64,000 nucleotides of DNA, from positions 4,278,001-4,342,000 of the forward strand of contig NZ_JAUSZL010000002.1 of assembly GCF_030817535.1 (NCBI RefSeq), read 5' to 3'. The position numbers were made by a program, and so were the translations under genes. The DNA comes from Streptomyces sp. V3I8. Lineage in GTDB: Bacteria > Actinomycetota > Actinomycetes > Streptomycetales > Streptomycetaceae. This document shows, piece by piece, positions 59,297-64,000 of this stretch (positions are counted from its first letter, which is position 1; each line of letters begins with the position of its first letter). The notes under the pieces are model-generated. The model worked only from the letters and a program-made list of their open reading frames with translations. It was not told the DNA's origin and searched no databases.

Positions 59297-60241
59297 GTGA
59301 CCGACGAGCCGGCCGGCGCCGCGTACCGGATCGAGGACCTGGCGCACCTCAGTGGCGCCACGGTCCGGACGATCCGCGGCTACCAGGACCGCGGACTGCT
59401 CCCCCGTCCCGAGCGGCGCGGCCGCGCCAACGTCTACTCGGACACGCATCTGACCCGACTGCGGCAGATCGCCGAGCTGCTGGAACGCGGCTACACCCTG
59501 GCGTCCATCAAGGAGCTCCTGGAGGCCTGGGACGCGGGACGCGGACTCGGAGGCGTACTCGGACTGGTCGCCGAGGTCGACGGGCCGTGGACGGACGAGG
59601 AGGCGGTCCGTATCTCGCGGGCCGAGCTCGACGAACGGTTCGGCGGCGAGCCGGACGACGCGGCGGTGGCCGACGCCGTCGAGCTCGGAGTGCTCGAACG
59701 GATCCCGGGACAGGACGACACGTTCCTCGTACCGAGCCCCCAGGAACTGGCGGTGGCGGCCGAGCTGCACGAGGCGGGTGTCCCCCTGTCCGCGATCTCC
59801 GTCCATCTGCGGGAGTTGAGGGGCCAGGTCGAGCACATCGCCGTACGCTTCCTGGAGTTCACGACCGAGCACGTCTTCGCCCGCTATCTGGTCGGTCGTC
59901 CGCCGACCGACGCCGACGCCACCGAAGCGGCGGCCCTCGTACGACGGCTCCGGCCGCTCGCCCGGCAGACGGTGGACGCCGAACTGGCTCGGGCCATGCG
60001 GCTGTTCGCGCACCGCGAGTTGCACCGCCGGCTGGGCACGGACCGGCACCGTCCCGGTAAGGGGAAGACGCGCGACGTGGCGGTACCGGAGCCGACGATG
60101 ACCGCTGTGGAAGGGCTGGTCGGCGCGGAGCACGCGTCCGAGTTCTTCACCTTGGCCGCGGAACGCGAGCTGCGCGCACGGCGTTTGGACGCACTGGCCA
60201 CAAAAGCCGCGCCGTCAAACAAACTTGACGAACCGTTGTGA
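59297..60241 (+). CDS. MerR-family transcriptional regulator
   Basis: 314 residues from GTG 59297. YRIEDLAHLSGATVRTIRGYQDRGLLPRPERRGRANVYSDTHLTRLRQIAELLERGYTLASIKELLEAW is a MerR winged helix-turn-helix (about 9-75). The rest is a long helical effector domain without Cys, so it is not a metal sensor. FLEFTTEHVFARYLVG is a probable dimer or ligand helix. Target genes may be the adjacent hydrolase-SDR gene or kptA. Confidence 0.92.
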   Translation: MTDEPAGAAYRIEDLAHLSGATVRTIRGYQDRGLLPRPERRGRANVYSDTHLTRLRQIAELLERGYTLASIKELLEAWDAGRGLGGVLGLVAEVDGPWTDEEAVRISRAELDERFGGEPDDAAVADAVELGVLERIPGQDDTFLVPSPQELAVAAELHEAGVPLSAISVHLRELRGQVEHIAVRFLEFTTEHVFARYLVGRPPTDADATEAAALVRRLRPLARQTVDAELARAMRLFAHRELHRRLGTDRHRPGKGKTRDVAVPEPTMTAVEGLVGAEHASEFFTLAAERELRARRLDALATKAAPSNKLDEPL

Positions 60242-60253
60242 TGAGTCGGCCGG

Positions 60254-60307
60254 TTGTCCACAGATTTATCAACTGGCGTTGTGGATAACGCATTTGGCTG
60301 TGGATCA
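60254..60307. promoter_or_regulatory. DnaA-box cluster between the MerR gene and kptA
   Basis: TTGTCCACA at 60254-60262 and the inverse of TTATCCACA at 60280-60288 are perfect. TGTGGATCA at 60299-60307 has one mismatch. Three boxes within 54 bases. Confidence 0.6.
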
Positions 60308-60363
60308 AACCTCGACAACAAAATCGTTCGCGTGATCAGCGTCTCACCGGGGACCCTGACGGG

Positions 60364-60972
60364 ATGGACCAGAGCGACCCGAAGGAAACCGGTGCCGACG
60401 CAACCGGTGCCGACGCAACCGGTGCCGACGAAAGACGCACCGTGAAGGTGTCGAAGTACCTCTCGAAGCATCTGCGGCACCAGCCCGAACGGATCGGGCT
60501 CACGCTCGACGAGGGCGGCTGGGTCGAGATCGGCACGTTGACGGCCGCGGCGGCCGCCCACGGCTTCCGGTTCACCCGGGCCGAGCTCGAACACGTGGTG
60601 GCCCACAACGACAAGCGGCGTTTCGCGATCGAGGGCACCCGGATCCGGGCCAGCCAGGGGCACTCCGTGGAGGTGGACCTGGGACTGCCCCCGGCGACCC
60701 CGCCCGCGTACCTCCACCACGGGACCGTCGCCCGCAGTCTGGACGCGATCCGCGCCGAGGGCCTGCTGCCCATGGACCGGCACGACGTGCACCTCTCGGC
60801 GGACCGCGAAACGGCGACCCGCGTCGGTGCCCGCCGCGGCCGTCCGGTCGTGCTCGCCGTGGACGCGGGCGCCATGGACCGCGACGGCCACGTCTTCAGG
60901 GTCAGCGCCAACGGCGTCTGGCTCACGGCCGCCGTGCCCCCGCGTTACCTGCGGTTTCCGGCGACGCACTGA
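60364..60972 (+). CDS. kptA: RNA 2'-phosphotransferase (KptA/Tpt1)
   Basis: 202 residues from ATG 60364. The N-terminus holds TGADATGADATGADE from a repeated 15-bp unit; the alternative is that translation begins at the GTG for VKVSKYLS. KVSKYLSKHLRHQPERIGLTLDEGGWVEIGTL opens the Tpt1 winged-helix part (Arg and His ligands), VAHNDKRRFAI, LHHGTVARSLDAIRAEGL (catalytic HGT) and HLSADRETATRVGARRGRPVVL follow. It removes an internal RNA 2'-phosphate using NAD; its bacterial substrate is unknown. It stands alone downstream of a DnaA-box cluster. Confidence 0.93.
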   Translation: MDQSDPKETGADATGADATGADERRTVKVSKYLSKHLRHQPERIGLTLDEGGWVEIGTLTAAAAAHGFRFTRAELEHVVAHNDKRRFAIEGTRIRASQGHSVEVDLGLPPATPPAYLHHGTVARSLDAIRAEGLLPMDRHDVHLSADRETATRVGARRGRPVVLAVDAGAMDRDGHVFRVSANGVWLTAAVPPRYLRFPATH

Positions 60973-61045
60973 CCGGGACGGGCCGGATCCGTCCCCGCCG
61001 GTCGCCGTTGCGGTGGGGCCCGGGGCTGCGCATAGGCTCTGAGGC

Positions 61046-61957
61046 ATGAGTCTGCGTCTGAGCACCGTGATCCTGCCGTACCTCCGCTGGCACGAGGGAG
61101 GGCGTTCCGCCTGGCAGCGCGCGGAACAGCTCGGGTTCCACACCGCCTTCACGTACGACCACCTGGCCTGGCGGACGTTCCGCGAAGGCCCCTGGTACGG
61201 CGCCGTGCCGACGCTGACCGCCGCCGCGGGCGCCACCGACCGCATGCGCCTCGGCACCCTGGTGACCTCCCCGAACTTCCGGCACCCGGTGACCCTCGCC
61301 AAGGAACTGATCTCGCTCGACGACATCTCCGGTGGCAGGATCACGCTGGGCATCGGCGCCGGCGGTTCCGGCTTCGACGCCACGACGCTGCTGCGCACCG
61401 GTGAGGAGCCGTGGACGCCGCGGGAGCGGGCCGACCGCTTCGGCGAGTTCGTACCGCTGCTCGACCGGCTGCTCACCGAGGACGCCGTGTCGTACGACGG
61501 AACGTTCTACTCGGCGCGCGAGGCCTACAACATCCCCGGCTGTGTCCAGCGGCCCCGGCTGCCCTTCGCCGTGGCCGCCACCGGGCCGCGCGGGCTGAAA
61601 CTCGCCGCCGCGCACGGGCAGGCCTGGGTGACCACCGGCGACCCGAAGCTGTTCGAGGCGGGCACTCCGGAGCAGTCGGTGCAGGCCCTGCGGGGCCAGG
61701 TGGAGAAATTGACCGCCGCGTGCGAGGCGGTCGGCCGCGATGTGCGGGAGCTCGACAAGATCCTGCTCACCGGCTTCACCCCGGACCGCGGCCGTCCGCT
61801 GGAGTCCCTCGACGCGTTCGTCGACTTCGCGGGACGTCACCTGGAGCTCGGCTTCACGGACATCGTGATCCACTGGCCGATCCCGGACTCCGACTTCGCG
61901 GCGGACGAGAAGGTCTTCGCGTCCATCGCGACGGAAGCGGTCGGACAGCTGGGCTGA
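61046..61957 (+). CDS. LLM-class flavin-dependent oxidoreductase (F420 or FMN)
   Basis: 303 residues from ATG 61046. LGFHTAFTYDHLAWRTFREGPWYGAVPTLTAAAGATDRMRLGTLVTSPNFRHPVTLAKELISLDDISGGRITLGIGAGGSGFD is the luciferase-like TIM barrel with the conserved HP pair (FRHPVTLAKE). In actinobacteria this group more often uses F420. The C-terminus (FVDFAGRHLELGFTDIVIHWP) completes the barrel. Substrate unknown. It lies 73 bases downstream of kptA on the same strand. Confidence 0.92.
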   Translation: MSLRLSTVILPYLRWHEGGRSAWQRAEQLGFHTAFTYDHLAWRTFREGPWYGAVPTLTAAAGATDRMRLGTLVTSPNFRHPVTLAKELISLDDISGGRITLGIGAGGSGFDATTLLRTGEEPWTPRERADRFGEFVPLLDRLLTEDAVSYDGTFYSAREAYNIPGCVQRPRLPFAVAATGPRGLKLAAAHGQAWVTTGDPKLFEAGTPEQSVQALRGQVEKLTAACEAVGRDVRELDKILLTGFTPDRGRPLESLDAFVDFAGRHLELGFTDIVIHWPIPDSDFAADEKVFASIATEAVGQLG

Positions 61958-62002
61958 CGCCCCGGCCGGCGTCAGCTCGACGTCAGCCCTTGTCCGTGGG
62001 GC

Positions 62003-62059
62003 GTCTCTTTCCGCGGGTCGTCTCTTGTCCGTGGGGCGTCTCTTGTCCGTGGGGCGTCG
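62003..62059. repeat. 18-bp direct repeats downstream of the LLM gene
   Basis: CTCTTGTCCGTGGGGCGT occurs twice in a row, flanked by two decayed copies (61989 and 62005). Intergenic. Confidence 0.85.
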
Positions 62060-62193
62060 TGGATTGCTCGCGCAATTCCCGGCGCCTCGCACGGGGCGGC
62101 CACCGGACCGGCAAAAGACCAGGTGGAGGCGGGTGTCACTCACATGTGCGGACCGCCGCACGGCCGTGCGCACGTGTGCGGGAGAATGGTGAA

Positions 62194-63069
62194 GTGACCT
62201 CAGCGACCCGACAGCCGGGGATTCCGGCCTCCCCCCTCCCGCCCCGCCTGATCGCCACGGATCTCGACGGCACCCTGCTGGGCGACGACAAGTCCGTCTC
62301 GCCGCGCACGGTGGCCGCCCTGGCCGCCGCCGAGGCCGCCGGCATCGAGGTCTTCTTCGTCACCGGGCGCCCGGCCCGCTGGATGGACGTCGTCAGCGAT
62401 CACGTCCACGGCCACGGCCTCGCCATCTGCGGGAACGGCGCCGCCGTGGTCGACCTGCACGGCGGCCCCGGCGCCCACCGTTTCGTCAAGGTCCGGGAAC
62501 TGGCGCGGGAGAACGCGCTGGACGCCGTACGGCTGCTGCGCGACGCCGCTCCGGGGACGCTCTTCGCCATCGAGCAGACGTACGGCTTCTACCAGGAGCC
62601 TGAGTACCCCAAGCTGCACCTGGAGGCGCCCGACAGCCTCGCGCCCGCCGAGAAACTCCTGGCGCCGGACGCCCCGGGTGCCGACGAACCGGTCCTCAAG
62701 ATCCTCGCCTACCACCACGACATCGCCCCGGACGACTTCCTCATGACCGCCCGGCTGGCCATCGGCGACCGGGCCGATGTGACCCGGTCCAGTCCCAGCG
62801 CTCTGCTGGAGATCAGCGGCCCCGGTGTCTCCAAGGCGAGCACCCTCGCGCTGTGCTGCGCCGAGCGCGGTATCTCGCACGAGGAGGTCGTCGCCTTCGG
62901 CGACATGCCGAACGACGTGGAGATGCTCACCTGGGCGGGCACGTCGTACGCGATGGGCAACGCGCACCCCGCGGTGATCGCCGCGGCGTCCGGACGTACG
63001 GCCGCCAACACCGAGGACGGCGTGGCCGTCGTGATCGAGCGGATACTCGCGGAGCGCGGGGCGTCCTAG
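62194..63069 (+). CDS. HAD-superfamily phosphatase (Cof-type)
   Basis: 291 residues from GTG 62194. [21 protein letters not shown] is motif I. FFVTGRPARWMD is motif II. GVSKASTLALCC supplies the Lys, and [30 protein letters not shown] is motif IV. It is a paralogue of the product at 51690-52502, with the same GDMPND loop. Its stop overlaps that of the convergent peptidase gene by two bases (TAG/CTA). Confidence 0.93.
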   Translation: MTSATRQPGIPASPLPPRLIATDLDGTLLGDDKSVSPRTVAALAAAEAAGIEVFFVTGRPARWMDVVSDHVHGHGLAICGNGAAVVDLHGGPGAHRFVKVRELARENALDAVRLLRDAAPGTLFAIEQTYGFYQEPEYPKLHLEAPDSLAPAEKLLAPDAPGADEPVLKILAYHHDIAPDDFLMTARLAIGDRADVTRSSPSALLEISGPGVSKASTLALCCAERGISHEEVVAFGDMPNDVEMLTWAGTSYAMGNAHPAVIAAASGRTAANTEDGVAVVIERILAERGAS

Positions 63070-64000
63070 AGCCGCACCCCCCGTTCGGCCAGCCACTCCC
63101 GCGGATCGACCGCCGAGCCGGCCTGTGGGGTCAGGCGTACCTCGAAGTGCAGGTGCGGCCCGGTGGAGTTGCCGGTCGTGCCCGACTGGCCGACCCACTG
63201 CCCGACGGACACCCGCTCCCCCTGGTCCACGGTGGCGGCGGCCAGGTGGGCGTACTGCGTGTAGTAACCCCCCGCGTGCCTCACCACGACCTCGATGCCG
63301 AACGGGCCGCCGCACGCCACCTTCACCACCCGTCCCGCGCCGGCCGCCCGCACCGGCGTGCCGATGTCCACCGCGAAGTCCTGCCCGGTGTGCCGGTTCG
63401 CCCAGCGGTCACCGCCGCTGCCGAAACCGGCGGAGAGCGCGTACGTCTCCACCGGCGGGATCCACGGCTGTGTGAAGGCCGTACGCGGCTGGTCGAGCCG
63501 GACGGAGCCCCGGCACGCACCGGCGGCCACCGAGGCGTCCGCCCGCCCCTGGAGCGCTCCCTGGGCCTTCTTCAGTTTCCGCTCGATCTCCCGCTTGATC
63601 CCGGCGAGCTCGCCGTTGCGCCGATCCAGCGCCTGCCATGCCGACGCCGCCCTGGCCTCGTCGGCGGCCAGCCGGGTCTCGGCCCGACGGCTCCTGCCGA
63701 CCGTGTGGTCGACCGTCAGACCGACCTGCCGGACGGCCCGCTGCCCGCGCATCAGCTCGTCGGGATTGCGCGCGAGCAGCATCCGAACGGCGTGCGGAAG
63801 GCCGCCGCCGCTCCGGTACTGGGCGCGCGCGATACGGCCGACTTCCCCGCGCAGCACCTCGACGTCCTGCCGCTCGCGGTCGAGGAGCCGCTCCAGCCGC
63901 CGCGCCCGCCCCCGCTGCGTCTCGGCCGCGCGACGGCCCTCCTCGTACCGCTGCGTCGCCTCCGACGCCTCCTCGTACAGCCGCACCACCTCGGCGCTCA
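63066..64000 (-). CDS. M23-family metallopeptidase with coiled-coil (partial, 5' end outside window)
   Basis: The frame enters from the window edge without a start. The visible 311 residues open with a long coiled coil (RYEEGRRAAETQRGRARRLERLLDRERQDVEVLRGEVGRIARAQYR, then AETRLAADEARAASAW). The M23 domain begins near FGSGGDRWANRHTGQDFAVDIGTPV, with zinc His and Asp in HTGQDFAVD, then HYTQYAHLAAATVDQGE-type spacing and STGPHLHFEVRL with the HxH motif. NlpC/EnvC-like layout: a murein endopeptidase acting outside the cell, where the coiled coil binds a partner or controls activity. Confidence 0.9.
   Translation of the reverse strand, partial: SAEVVRLYEEASEATQRYEEGRRAAETQRGRARRLERLLDRERQDVEVLRGEVGRIARAQYRSGGGLPHAVRMLLARNPDELMRGQRAVRQVGLTVDHTVGRSRRAETRLAADEARAASAWQALDRRNGELAGIKREIERKLKKAQGALQGRADASVAAGACRGSVRLDQPRTAFTQPWIPPVETYALSAGFGSGGDRWANRHTGQDFAVDIGTPVRAAGAGRVVKVACGGPFGIEVVVRHAGGYYTQYAHLAAATVDQGERVSVGQWVGQSGTTGNSTGPHLHFEVRLTPQAGSAVDPREWLAERGVRL

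Overview
The window is high-GC actinobacterial DNA with Streptomyces hallmarks: GTG/ATG starts behind GGAGG-type ribosome sites, many RsbW-like ATPases and PP2C/SpoIIE phosphatases, a subtilisin-inhibitor (SSI) gene, rare TTA codons, and a copper cluster matching the S. lividans/coelicolor sco-ecuC-copCD-dtpA-pheA neighbourhood. A perfect parS site (14264-14277), a near-parS site (47682-47695) and several DnaA-box clusters suggest a position in the chromosome core near, but not at, oriC. No dnaA or dnaN is present.

Layout. 1-4.5 kb: a monooxygenase-like fragment, a DUF2797 gene, an unrecognised three-gene operon (1523-3387) behind an AT-rich promoter region, and a DinB-like gene. 4.7-8.1 kb: a small integrative element in tRNA-Arg(ACG), bounded by a 48-bp direct repeat, with a 5'-truncated integrase, an S1/DUF7660-like cargo gene and small unknown ORFs. 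8.3-14.3 kb: tRNA-Ser(GCT), an SSI-like inhibitor and a 1604-residue PAS/receiver protein that lacks the phospho-accepting His. 14.3-23.6 kb: an acyl-CoA ligase, an ECF sigma factor, a secreted DUF1906 protein, and a five-gene operon ordered like the mycobacterial igr/ChsE-ChsH-Ltp2 side-chain degradation module. One dehydrogenase of that operon carries a 16-unit, 15-bp tandem repeat. 23.6-36 kb: a small secreted protein, a prim-pol protein, tRNA-Ser(TGA), a Cys-rich unknown, an HtrA-type protease, a GDPD, an RsbW-like ATPase, a SEC-C/DUF5926 protein, a degenerate prim-pol and a PP2C phosphatase.

36-42 kb: aminopeptidase P, a MocR-type regulator, an MFS exporter convergent with a CitG-like gene through a shared 20-bp-stem hairpin, and another RsbW-like ATPase. 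42.3-48.8 kb: the copper trafficking cluster (membrane protein, YcnI, Sco, PCuAC, CopC-CopD, Tat-exported DyP peroxidase). 48.8-52.8 kb: pheA, a DnaA-box-rich intergenic region, serS, a HAD phosphatase and a second tRNA-Ser(GCT). 53-57 kb: two ABC-2 exporters in one operon. 57.4-64 kb: a hydrolase-SDR fusion, a MerR regulator, KptA, an LLM flavin oxidoreductase, a second HAD phosphatase and the 3' part of an M23 peptidase gene.

Short tandem repeats are unusually common here, both in frame inside genes (acyl-CoA dehydrogenase, PAS protein, CopCD, MFS, KptA, PCuAC) and between genes. All functions are read from sequence motifs and family knowledge; no database search was run.
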